Shown one piece after another: positions 35,693 to 46,490 of a DNA stretch of 64,000 bases (positions are counted from its first letter, which is position 1; every line of letters begins with the position of its first letter). The notes beneath the pieces are model-generated. The model did not search any database. It was not told where the DNA came from and worked only from the letters and a program-made list of their open reading frames with translations. The stretch spans positions 2,489 to 66,488 of the forward strand of contig JXTB01000006.1 in assembly GCA_002914805.1 (NCBI GenBank). The letters run 5' to 3'. The translations under genes were made by a program, and so were the position numbers. Origin of the DNA: Parasponia andersonii (lineage: Eukaryota; Streptophyta; Magnoliopsida; Rosales; Cannabaceae).

Positions 35693-38600
35693 ATGGAGGT
35701 GGAGGTGGAAGAAGCAGAGAAACGACAGCAGAATAATGATAACGACAAGGAAAAAGAAGTAGAAGTAGATGAAGAAAATGATGGATTCAAGGAGAGCTAT
35801 CTTCCATGGATGGTGCTTAGAGTTCTTTTGGTTGAGGCTGATGACTCCACGCGTCAGATTGTTACAGCCCTTCTTCGAAAATGTGGTTATAGAGGTAAAT
35901 CCTCTGTGCTCCTATCATGGCTTTTTTATTTTTTATTTTCTACATATATATATATATTATATTCATTTGTTATTGTTATTATTATTCTTTTATGCTTGTT
36001 CTTGGGTTTGTTTTATTTTTGGCTACTAATTTTTCTGTAACATATATATATATATATATATATATACTTGTATGATTGCAAGGTAAAAATAAAAAGATTT
36101 GCGTTTATATGAATATAATTCATTTGTGGCTAGTTACATTGTTAATTCATATTGAACATTTTCCACCTTTTACTAATGTAAATCACTGGCTTCCTTTATG
36201 AAGATCAGACTTTTATATGGAATAAATATTTCAGAGTTTTGTCTTAAATGTCTCTACGTTAGATTAGTTATCTGAAATTTGTGAAAAATTGATGAGTTAT
36301 AGTTCCATTACTTACTAAATTGTGGTTCCTTACATCCTTTTGGAAGATATCTAATTATCTATACATTTAATTATTTTCTTGACAACGTACGGGCAACACC
36401 AAAGTTCATTTTAGAATTTGTTCCTTTCGGAAAGTTGATGGAAGGTATGATGTTTTCACTCTCTACAAAACGGCTGTTCTTTAATTAAAAGTGAACTTTG
36501 TTTGCTATACCAGTTTATGCAGTGCCTGATGGACTAAAGGCATGGGAGACTTTAGAGGAGAGGGCTCGAAACATAGACCTCATACTAACAGAAGTGGAGT
36601 TGCCATCAATATCTGGATTTGCACTTCTTACATTAGTCATGGAGCATGACGTTTGCAAAAACATACCTGTCATAAGTATGTCATCTGTTGAAATTGTTCT
36701 TTCTTCCTTGATTTTCTGGTATGCAAAGTTGGATGTGAGGCTAACGTGAAACATTTTCTTTTATGGTAGTGATGTCCTCTCAAGATTCAATTAGCATGGT
36801 TTTAAAATGCATGTTAAAGGGAGCAGCTGACTATCTAATTAAGCCTCTTAGGAGAAATGAGCTAAGGAATCTTTGGCAACATGTTTGGAGAAAGAAAACT
36901 GTACATCCCTTTCTTTTGTATGAATTGGATTTTTTCAGTTCATTTCATATTGCTCTTCCCCTTAAATGATATATTTTTCTTCCTTGCCTCCTTCCTTTTT
37001 CAGTTGGTTCACAGACAGTTGCCTCAAAACACGACAGCTCCACAACATCAAGTGGAGCCCGCTTCTGAAAATAATACAGCAAGCAATCGGTCAAGTGATT
37101 ATGTGGCTTCCATTAAGCACACTAAGGAACTCAGTGAGAAAGTGAGTGATGTGCAGGTAAGTTCGTTTAATTATCAGTTATCTAATCATCTTATTATCAG
37201 TTTGAAAGATAGGATATTCTGTCTTCTTTTTTCAAGTTTCCACAAATCATAATCTCTGTTTAAATCTCTTTAGTACAATTGGTGTCCTGAGTAAGTGTCG
37301 AGCGTGTTCCAGCTTTTCTACTATTTTATTTTGATTTCTGAGATCTTGGTCTGCCTCTACCAGTCTGTTCTAATACTAAAGGGATCAGAAATGTTTATCA
37401 ATAACTGAAAAAGAATAGTTTAGCTTATTGATTAAGTCTCTTCATTCTTACAGAGTATCAAATGTTTTCCGTCTTATTTTATAAGTACAGTTCTTTAAAT
37501 GTGTCTTCTTGGTTGCTAGTTGACCCTAAAGGGAAAATATATAATTTGTTAGAACAATAAGTATCAAGATCCATGACGAAATGAAGTCAAAATGCAGAGT
37601 AAGGCCACTTAGCTCAGGGTAAATTTCCTAGTTCCAGATTAGGTTCACTTCATGAAGTTTTACATAGAGACTGCATTTTTTTCTGCCTGTTGTGCAGAGC
37701 TCTTGTACAACGCCTTACTTGGAAGCTGAGAGTGAGCATATCCCACATCTGCAGGATATTTCACATACAAAGAGTGGGACTGCTTCTAATTTGAGTAAAA
37801 ACAATGTAGAGATTCACGAGGATTGTGCTAAGTTGAATGAAGAAGCAGTCATGCATGTCAGCAAGACAGGAGGTATGCTATAATCTCGTGTTTCCCTCTT
37901 GGTACTTATTTGGAATTTTCTTCTCTTTTCTTCTTTTGGTACCTAATAGGCTACTTTATTGCAGAAAAGTCAAACATATTCAAACCTGAGGTCGTATCCT
38001 GCAATGAAGCTTTTAGGTCCACTGTCTTGAGATTAAAGGGAGAACACACTTGTAATAAAAGAATGAAGCAAGATGAAACTGCCATGACAGAAAATTATAA
38101 AGTCAATGCTAATGTCGAGACTGAGATTGAGAGTGACGAACTGGTTAACCCCTCATCTGGCGCTATTGACTTGATTGGTACATTTGATGATCGCCCAAGA
38201 TGTACTAAGGGATCCTCCATTGTCAATGTTGATGGCATAAACAACTCTGAATATTCTCCTCAACTGGAACTTTCTTTGTTAAGAGTTTGTCCAAGGGGCT
38301 TTAATGGTCAAGGTTCTGGTGAAAGGCCAAAACTGAACCATTCTAATGCCTCTGCATTTTCATGGTGAGTTCTCTATCTCCTTAAGACATCATATAGTGT
38401 ACTTTCTCGCTAATCGAGGATCAAGAAATCCTCACCTTCCTTCTGCTTGCTTTTGTCATTATTCCTGAAAATTGCTTATTGAATTGGGCTTGTTTACTTT
38501 AAAAGATAAGAAAGCAGGTCTTGGTAGTTTTTACGTCTGCCATTTTAATTAAAGGCTTTTTCACCATTTACCATGGAAGAATTGCAATAATCAACAACTA

Positions 38601-39960
38601 TAGTTTTGGGTGATTGGAAGATTCCTTGCCCCCTTGGATGGAAATTAAGAAAGATAACATGTGAGGACTAGTATCTTGAAACAGTATTGAAAGGAAAACA
38701 TGGCTACTGGTGGTTCCTTTCCTGAATATATAGTCATTAATTTAAATTCCTATGTGCAGGTATAATAATAACAATACATTGCGCCCCTTTTTCCCCACAC
38801 TTTCCAGCAGTCATACTAAATCCGAGGATTGTCTAAAGAAAACCGAGGAGTTTTTGTTCAGTCAATCCTCTGAAAATTCGCCACGTGCTTCTCAAGAGCG
38901 TGCTGCGACAGGTAGTAGCTGTCAAGACAATTTCCCTGCTATCGTTGTTGGTGAATCTGGGCAGACGGAGGCACCCTTCCCAAGCCCTCAACTCGGACTG
39001 ATTCCAGTTACAAGTCTAAGGTTTGACGATGTTTCTTCTGGATATAGTCAGTTCTTCCCATCCTTCTTTTATGCACAATCAAGTTTATCCCCGATTTGGA
39101 GTCCCATTTCGGCAAGCCAAGGAGAAAAGTCCCCTTCTGCTGTGAATACCTCCAATCATTCTGATCCCAGAGTTCACGACTCAGAACAAGGTTACCAACG
39201 TTCTGAAGAAACTAGAAATACATCTCTTGAGCAAACTAAGGAAGAGCAGAGAAAGTTGGAGTTTGTGGAGGAACTAAAACCTTGCTCTCTTGGTGCTGAT
39301 CGGAGCGCTGGTGGTAGCTTTTGCTGTGGTGTTGCAGATTATATTAAGAGTGATGCACGTGGGAGCATTTGTGGTAAAAATGATGGAAGTGCCACTTCTG
39401 CTATGGCAGATGAGAAAATTACAGCTTCTCAGGGTCTAAACGAAAATGGCCATTATGTTCACGAGAGGTTTAGAGGGATGGATTCTGTTCGTTCCAGTCA
39501 GAGGGAAGTAGCTCTAACCAAGTTCAGGATGAAACGAAAAGATCGTTGCTTTGAGAAAAAGGTATTACTACTACTGTTACCATCAGTTTTCTATTGTCAT
39601 TTCTGTTATGTTCTAATTATTACTGCTATGGTTGGATCATCTACCTCTAATGTGAAGTATATGTATTATACAACAGCAGACATTGGTTTGCTTGTCCTTA
39701 AAATGAGTTTCTTATACTCTTCTTCTCATGTTTGAGCTTCTTTGAGTGACGTACTCTTCTCTGATTATACTAGTGATAAGTTTTAAATAATCACACTTAT
39801 CATCTGATTAGGGTCTTTTTGAACCTCAAATACTGGTTCATTCCTTACACAGGTACGATATCAAAGCCGGAAACGACTAGCAGAACAGAGGCCCCGAGTA
39901 AAAGGACAGTTTGTTCGTCAAGTGCAAAACGGACCCCCTCTAATCGCTGATGGTTTGTGA
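35693..39960 (+). CDS. PRR9: Pseudo-response regulator, PRR9/PRR5 type (clock gene)
   Basis: Nuclear transcriptional repressor of the circadian clock. Eight coding exons with GT-AG introns: 35693-35894, 36514-36675, 36770-36900, 37004-37156, 37698-37872, 37965-38364, 38760-39561, 39853-39960. They sum to 2133 nt, i.e. 710 aa, with phase kept across every junction. The pseudo-receiver (about residues 42-163) has [11 protein letters not shown], then [13 protein letters not shown], with Glu94 at the usual phospho-acceptor Asp, and IKP with Lys146. The repressor-type patch [10 protein letters not shown] is in exon 6. The CCT domain spans exons 7-8 (about 656-700: [15 protein letters not shown], then [20 protein letters not shown]). 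[17 protein letters not shown] and [11 protein letters not shown] favour PRR9 over PRR5. ATG 35693 is the first in-frame ATG. The true N-terminus may be about 12 residues longer (see the upstream ORF). Confidence 0.88.
36043..36066. repeat. (TA)n microsatellite in PRR9 intron 1
   Basis: About 12 TA dinucleotides in the 619-bp first intron (35895-36513). Likely length-polymorphic. Confidence 0.85.
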
Positions 39961-42000
39961 AGATCATTAGCTTCCGTTGCTTTGTGACATAACAAGCTGT
40001 GTTCTTTCAGAAGCAAAGAATCCTACAACTTTTAACGCGGGTTCTTGTGTTCTTGAAGCTTTTGGTAACTAAGACTAGGATGGTAGAGTGACTCAATTGC
40101 TGTTGAAGATGGTTGCAGCCCTGCTAGTCTCTTTGGCATTACTAATTGGTTTGACTTGATTTTTACATTTGTTTCTATACATCTTTTAGTGCTGTAACTA
40201 CTAAGTAGTTGGCTTAGAGTGAATCATAAGTTAATATGTTTTGCTGGCATCTCGGAGAACTCAACGTAGATTGTTTTGATTGTAAGATTTCTTGTATTTA
40301 TAGGCTTCATACTGGATACAAGTTAATGATATCTTAGAGTAGCTATTTATCTATATATATACATATGATAGTTCCCTTCACAGTAGTTTCTTTAGTCAAT
40401 TGCTACACTACTTCTTGTTCTCTGTTTACACTTTACATGGACTTTTCTTGTTTCCTAAGGTACCAGTAACGCATGATGTTTTCAATATTATATAAACTTT
40501 GACCGAGGTTTGTATCAAGTAATAATCATGTTGAAGTTGGGACCAAAGACTTTACTACAAAAGAAAGCAGAAGACTTTACTACAAAAGAAAACACTAAAG
40601 AGAGGAAACATAATCCTCCGGGGAAAGAAAGTCGTACCTCATAGGTGGAAAGGACGGAGCAAATGCATGCAAAGTGCAACGTGTGCTTTATCAACCATGG
40701 AAACATTTCACATGACACGTGGGATCTGACTGGGCGTGGCCCCACTATTGTCCAAAAACGTGTAAAAAGCAAAACAAAGCCACCTGCTGTACATATAGAG
40801 AAAACTTGGAGCCATTAATGAGTCAGAGGGCCTTATCCATTTGTCGGCAAAGCGTGGCTGGCTTCCTTTCTCCGCCTCTTTTAAGACTACTTCCGTCTTG
40901 CTAATCTTCTTCATATCTAGTCCTTTAAAAACGTGGGAGTAACTTAATAATAATTATATCATGATTAATATGCTTCATATAGCTTATTTTTTAAGCTATT
41001 ATTTGCAAAAGAAAAAAAAATGATAAAAGAATGTGATGACTCTAGTATTTACAAGGTATGCACTTAGCTAGACGTGCTATGCTTAGTTTATGTTATTCTA
41101 AGTCTTGACAAAGTTCATTGAATTATATAGGACAATTGGCTTTACGTACCGAAAAGGTGTCAAAATTACTAGAATTGAAGCAGGGAGATGGCGCTGATAA
41201 CTCGCTGAAACTCTGAATTAAATATTTCTTATAAATTTATTAACTTGGTTTAAGTATCACACTTAACTAAGACTATAATAATTGAATTTTTATTATTTCT
41301 CCTTGGATCATGAGCGGGTGCAACTCGATTTGAAGGACTCGAAACATTAACGAATTGCAGAGTAAGAGTCCAATAAGTTATGAGTAGCAGTGGAGCTAGA
41401 GCCTTCAGCTTGTGTCGTTTGAGAAAAACAAAACAAAAAGAGAAAAAGTGTATTCGTTTAAAGGAACCACCCACTTGAAAAGTGGACTGTAATATTGAGC
41501 CTATAATTGAGTTGAGAAACTTTTGGAAGTTATTTAAGAATGCTTAACCCCAAAGCAAATTTTATGCATTCAACAGATAATAAGAAACGGATTTTTAGGT
41601 AGCCCCTGTGTTTCAAGAAGTTTTACATCAAAGGAGATCCGCTTTTTTCATGAAAGGCAAAAAATGACGGACTAAAATTGAGTTGATGCTATCTTTTTGT
41701 TACGATGCTTTTCCCATCCCTATATCTAAATCATCATATCTCAATAATCCCATGTTCAACAATCCAAACAAGAATATGTATCCAATCTTAAAATTCATAT
41801 AGAATTCAAGTTTTATTGACACTTGGATTTAAAGACACATGCATAATAGATTAGTAACGATATTATACTTGCATAAATACCACTTCATAACTCAACTACG
41901 CCATTTGACTAACTATACATTAATGCATATGTCTTTTACGAGTTACAGCGTCTTACAAAGCTTTTTAGAAAGTATGGAAATACTTCATTAGTTAAAAACT
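39961..42000. other. PRR9 3' region and gene-free DNA
   Basis: The first few hundred bases are probable PRR9 3' UTR, without a clear AATAAA signal. No credible gene follows. A GC-richer patch at 40600-40930 holds a G-box (CACGTG, 40716-40721) within 'gacacgtgggatctg' and pyrimidine-rich sequence, resembling a promoter and leader without a gene behind it. 40950-42000 is AT-rich with nothing recognised. Confidence 0.45.
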
Positions 42001-42002
42001 CT

Positions 42003-42015
42003 TATATATATAAAG
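42003..42015 (+). promoter_or_regulatory. Candidate TATA box of the NHL gene
   Basis: TATATATATAAAG, about 350 bp upstream of the ATG at 42361. A pyrimidine-rich leader-like stretch follows (42110-42275). The closer (TA)n run at 42288-42319 is more likely a microsatellite in the leader. Confidence 0.35.
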
Positions 42016-42285
42016 CAGGCATTTGTAATTCAAGTTAAAAGGACCAAGCGAAAAAAAAGAAAAAAAAAAAGAAGGAAAAGAGAGAAGAACAGTACTTTAG
42101 CACTAAAGTAACCCAACTACGCCTATTTCCCCCTGCTTTTTGGTTCCATTTGTCCCACAGATTCTTCTTCCTTCCTCAACTTTTTTCATATAACCACAAC
42201 CTACATCACCACCACCAAATACCACCACTTCCACCTTCTTTCTTCTATTTCCCACTTTTCTTTCTCATACATACACACATATAAC

Positions 42286-42287
<2 letters not shown>

Positions 42288-42328
<41 letters not shown>

Positions 42329-42352
42329 GCACACACACACACACATACACAC
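42288..42352. repeat. Compound (TA)n-(CA)n microsatellite in the NHL leader
   Basis: (TA) run at 42288-42319, then an AC-rich run to 42352, ending 8 bases before the start codon. It probably lies in the 5' UTR. Confidence 0.85.
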
Positions 42353-42360
42353 CGTCTTTC

Positions 42361-43059
42361 ATGGCAGAGGAGCACGCTCAACAAGAACCACCCCAGTGCC
42401 AGGTCCACGCACACAAAATGACCAACGAGAAATACTGCGCACGAGAGAGCAACGGCCGACGGGTCCTCTGCACGTGCGTCTCCATCTTCCTCATCCTAGC
42501 CGGCGTCACCATCCTCACCCTCTGGCTCGTCTACCGGCCACACAAGCCGCGGTTCACCGTTGTCGGCGCCGCTATCTACCAGCTCAACACGACGTCGACC
42601 TTGGCGACGGCGTCTTCTTCCCTGCCGCCGCAGCCTCCGCTGGTCTCCACCACCATGCAGTTCACCGTCGTCACGCGCAACCCCAACCGGCGCGTGTCCA
42701 TCTACTACGACCGGCTTACCGCCTTCGTCTCGTACCGGAACCAGGCCATCACGCCGCAGGTGACGCTGCCGCCGCTCTTCCACGAGCGGCGGAGCACGGT
42801 GGCGGTGTCGCCGATGCTGGGCGGCGGAGGGCCGGTGCCGGTGTCGGCCGAGGTGATGAACGGGCTGACGGTGGACGAGGCTTATGGGGTTGTGGGGTTG
42901 AGGCTGGTGTTGTTGGGGAGGCTTAGATGGAAGACGGGGGCAATCAAGACTGCCCATTATGGGGTTTATGTCAAGTGTGATGTTTTGTTAGGCTTGAAGA
43001 AAGGTGTTGTGGGCCAAGTTCCTCTACTTGGAACCCCTGGATGCAAAGTTGATATTTGA
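42361..43059 (+). CDS. NDR1/HIN1-like (NHL) LEA_2 membrane protein
   Basis: Single-exon gene, 232 aa. Short hydrophilic N-terminus (about 1-34), then one membrane segment (about 35-57: VLCTCVSIFLILAGVTILTL). A LEA_2-type beta domain follows (about 64-215), starting KPRFTVVGAAIYQLN and containing TRNPNRRVSIYYDRLTAFVS (the conserved N-P-N and YYD motifs), GLRLVLLGRLRWKTG and YGVYVKCDVLLG. The C-terminal Cys in PGCKVDI is usual for the family. NHL proteins are anchored in plasma membrane or ER, and some act in pathogen response; which member this is cannot be told. Codons are GC-rich in the middle, and long open frames on the other strand and in other frames here are shadows. The start was chosen as the first ATG, with the membrane segment placed as in relatives. 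No break seen. Confidence 0.9.
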   Translation: MAEEHAQQEPPQCQVHAHKMTNEKYCARESNGRRVLCTCVSIFLILAGVTILTLWLVYRPHKPRFTVVGAAIYQLNTTSTLATASSSLPPQPPLVSTTMQFTVVTRNPNRRVSIYYDRLTAFVSYRNQAITPQVTLPPLFHERRSTVAVSPMLGGGGPVPVSAEVMNGLTVDEAYGVVGLRLVLLGRLRWKTGAIKTAHYGVYVKCDVLLGLKKGVVGQVPLLGTPGCKVDI

Positions 43060-43563
43060 ACATTTTAGGTGCAAGTTTTTTTTTTGGGTTAATTAATTTC
43101 GTGGTTGTGTGTCTTTTAAGTTGTTTGATCTGTAAAACTGATCATCAGTAGTAGAGATATATAGATATAGATATTTAACAATGACGAAGGTTTCTTCTTC
43201 TTCATTTGGTTGTTTAGTTTTTTGCCTGCTTGGATTTTGGGCTTTAGTAGCATTACCTTTAGAGGCACATAATACGTTACCGTGGGAGTCAAAAGTTGGG
43301 AGTTGAGAGGCATGGCTTTCCATGCAGCCTATAAGGCATGGCCATTTCTGCCGTTTAAAATTACTTTTTTTTTTGAAAACTAAGATAAAGGTACAACATG
43401 TTTTGATTCCTAAAGGAACGAAGGCTATGGTTCTAACAAGCAAATTGTCTCGAGCTACAATTATAAATTATGGTGTTATAATTGAAAAGAAAAATAAAAG
43501 TAAGTCTCCTGAATTGATCGAAAGTTGGTTGTGTTATCACGAGGGAAGGAGGTGGTTGTCATG
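43060..43563. other. NHL 3' region, no gene
   Basis: Probable 3' UTR followed by DNA with no convincing coding sequence. Short open frames on both strands here match nothing I recognise. Confidence 0.45.
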
Positions 43564-43571
43564 AAAATTAC

Positions 43572-44138
43572 TAGAGCTGGCAATTCATATTATCGTGTCG
43601 TGTTCGGGTCGACACGATTACGACACGATATGATAACACCTAATTCGAACACGACACGATCAATAAACGTGTTAAAAATTTAAACCCGAATACGACACGA
43701 TTAATACACGTGTAACACGACATGACACGTGTAACCTGTTTAATAAACGTGTCATGTGTCATATCATGACCTGTTTGACACGATTATTCAAAATTGACAC
43801 GATTATTCTAATTCAATACGATTATGCACTACGTAATTTGATTTTACTCCTATAAATATGCTTAGAATTAATCAAATCACGTTTAATATATTAAAATATT
43901 AATAAATGTGTCGTATTAGTGTCATGTTAACATGACACGAAAACAACACGTTTAATTAAACGTGTTATATGAGATATTTTCGAGTTAAACGGGTTGACCC
44001 AAAACCCACTCGTTTATTATATATGTTACATGTGTCAATTGGAAATTGATATGAAAATTAAATAGGTCACTCAAATCCGTTTATTTCGTGTCGTTTTCGA
44101 GTCGTATCGTCGTATCATGTAAAACATTGCCAGCTCTA
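43572..44138. mobile_element. hAT-type MITE, copy 1
   Basis: 567-bp non-autonomous element with terminal inverted repeats TAGAGCTGGCAAT and ATTGCCAGCTCTA. It is flanked by 8-bp target duplications differing at one base (aaaattac / gaaattac). The interior is made of short 'acacgat', 'cgtgt' and 'gacacg' words in both directions. No coding capacity. Same family as 59156-59704. Confidence 0.85.
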
Positions 44139-44338
44139 GAAATTACTACGACGTGGGTCCACATGGATAATACTTAGGACGCTTATATATTGCTAATTAT
44201 TGGTATATAAATCACATATATTAATCATTTATAAATTTTATAGTCCGCTGCTCACATGGCTCACATTTAATTAGTGCGTGGGGCGAAGTAAATGCCTAGC
44301 CTGCATTCTTCTGTGAGCGAATTTTCTAGTGCAGTTAA

Positions 44339-46490
44339 TGTGACAACCCCTTATTAGAAACAAGGGTTTGTATTTCTTATATAATACAAGGATAAAAGAA
44401 AGACAAAGTATTCATTATCTATTTGATATTATTTAGGGTTATATTAGTAATTCAATAATATATTCTTTAAGAAAAAATCAGATTAATAATTTGATCAGTT
44501 TACATGTACCCTCTATAGAAAGAAAAAAAAATAGAAAAAAGATGGAGATTATGCATGTTTAAGAAGATGAAGAGATCATTGTCATGCATTATTGAGACTC
44601 ACTCCTAAAGTAATCAATTCTTAACTAATTAAATTTTATGTTTTAGTTTGATTTCAGGATTGAGATTGAATATCTAGGGTTAGAGTTTTGAATTGCTCAT
44701 AAATTTTTTTATGAAATATGAGGAAGTATATGATAGAAGATGAAACCTATTAATATTAAGATTTAAATAAGACAAATTTTGAGTGATTTGATTAGATAAA
44801 TAGAAAGTTATGAATTTTTGAGTTTTGGGCTAAGATGTAAAAATATAGTAGAGGTTCGGACCAGCTTTATAGGAACGTTGCCTAGTCTGATTGGTCATAT
44901 TTGGTATGGTTGGAAAGCATATCGAATTATTTTTCCAACGGTATATAATTAGTCAAAAACGGACTTATAAACAAAGAGTTATAACCAATTAAAATGAGTA
45001 CTACGAATTTGGAAATATCTGAAATTTTGGGTACTTTTAGCAAAACGTAGTAGCAGTTTTTAGGGCTTTATTGGGCTTACTTATGGATTCTATAATCGCA
45101 TTCTTAGTACTATTAGGATCTCTATGACTTGTAAAATATGTCTCTTAAATTTGGTAATTTTTAGAGAGATACTAAAATTATTATGAATCGTGAGAAATTG
45201 ACATTATTGGGAATAGCTATGAAGTTGATTATAGAAGATGCATGGGCGGCAAGTAGTTAATATTTTTAGTATAATTAGAGTATGATTTTATTATTGTGAT
45301 ACTTATATATGACTTGTGTGATAATAAATATTTGAGAGGTTATATTGATTATTTTACTTAGATAGATAAAGCGAACGAGGCAAGTAACTTTTGATTTTTT
45401 TTTTCTAGTAGTTTTTCTCGTCCAAAAACTAAATATTTTGTTATTTTATTATTTCTAATAGAATCATTTTTACAAGTATTTTCTTTAAAATATGATTTCA
45501 AGTAAAAATATATTTTAGTAATAAAGCCATTTATTGAAAGAAATCTGTTTTATTGAAATAACGTAATTTTTGTGAAAAATAATATGATTCTATGTTTTAT
45601 ATTAAATTATGAATCAAGTATATGAATTACTATTGAACGTGGTTACAAAAAAATTATTTTGGAATGACTATAATGTTATAATGAGATAAAAGTAAAATTA
45701 TTTATGATTCGTTATTGTAAATAAGTGTTTTAAACTCTCTTTAGTGACTATGCACGTGGATCCAATCCACATGGGTTATATATGGACAATATTGACCTAG
45801 TTACATGGTTAAATATAGTAGATTCATACCTAGGTATATGAGTTGTCTGTAGTAGATTCGGACATATCATATGGGTTATTTGTAGTAGATTTGGACCTAG
45901 TCACAGAGATTAAGTGTGGCCATAGTCGCCAAAAACTATGGAAAAGTAAAATTGAAATTGTTATTAACTAAAAGAGATTCGAAAAGGCATATTTGGAAAC
46001 TTATTACTTATTTTGTGAAATTGTTTACTAAATGACTTGATTTGAATATTTTCAAAAGTATTGATTACTAAAATCAAATTTGTTTTGAAAAATATTTGTT
46101 AATGATTTTGGTTTACATATGCTTGATCTAGCTAGTTAAGGTTATTTGTTACTTATTAGACTTCTAGCTCACCTTTTTATTTTTCCCTCCTAAGTTTTAA
46201 AGATAATCCATTAACAAGCTCACGGAGGGAACTTATTTAGTAGTAATTAAGATGCATGGTTCAATGAGAAGAAATGTAAAAACTCGAAAAGTTAATAATA
46301 TTGAATTTATTGGATTATAATTTCTACTGTATAGTATTTACTTTGAATATCTGGAAACTTTATGAGAGTTGTTGGATTTTATGTTATACATTGGTATTTA
46401 TTAGAGATTAAATATTTCTAATTATATTGATTTATAGAAAGATACCTTACATGTCTATGAGACTTTGTCTAATGAGTATGTGACGCACGT
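44339..46490 (+). mobile_element. Probable solo LTR or LTR fragment, Ty3/gypsy type
   Basis: No coding sequence. It starts TGTGACAACCCC like many plant gypsy LTRs. It also contains typical LTR passages: 'ttatgaatttttgagttttg', a 'gcacgtggatccaatccaca' stretch followed by repeated 'gtagtagattcggac' words, and 'agctcacctttttatttttc' near 46165. The right end is uncertain (near a 'tgtgacgcacgtactggg' at 46482). No matching partner LTR was recognised in the window. Confidence 0.4.

Noticed and set aside
40719-40904. 61-codon plus-strand frame in the GC-rich patch
   Set aside because: No ATG-start context, no known motif, and an equally long frame on the other strand. Composition explains it.
42396-42957. 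Long open frames overlapping the NHL gene on both strands
   Set aside because: They are shadows caused by the GC-rich coding sequence. Arg/Pro/His-rich translation and no domain; the LEA_2 frame accounts for the region.
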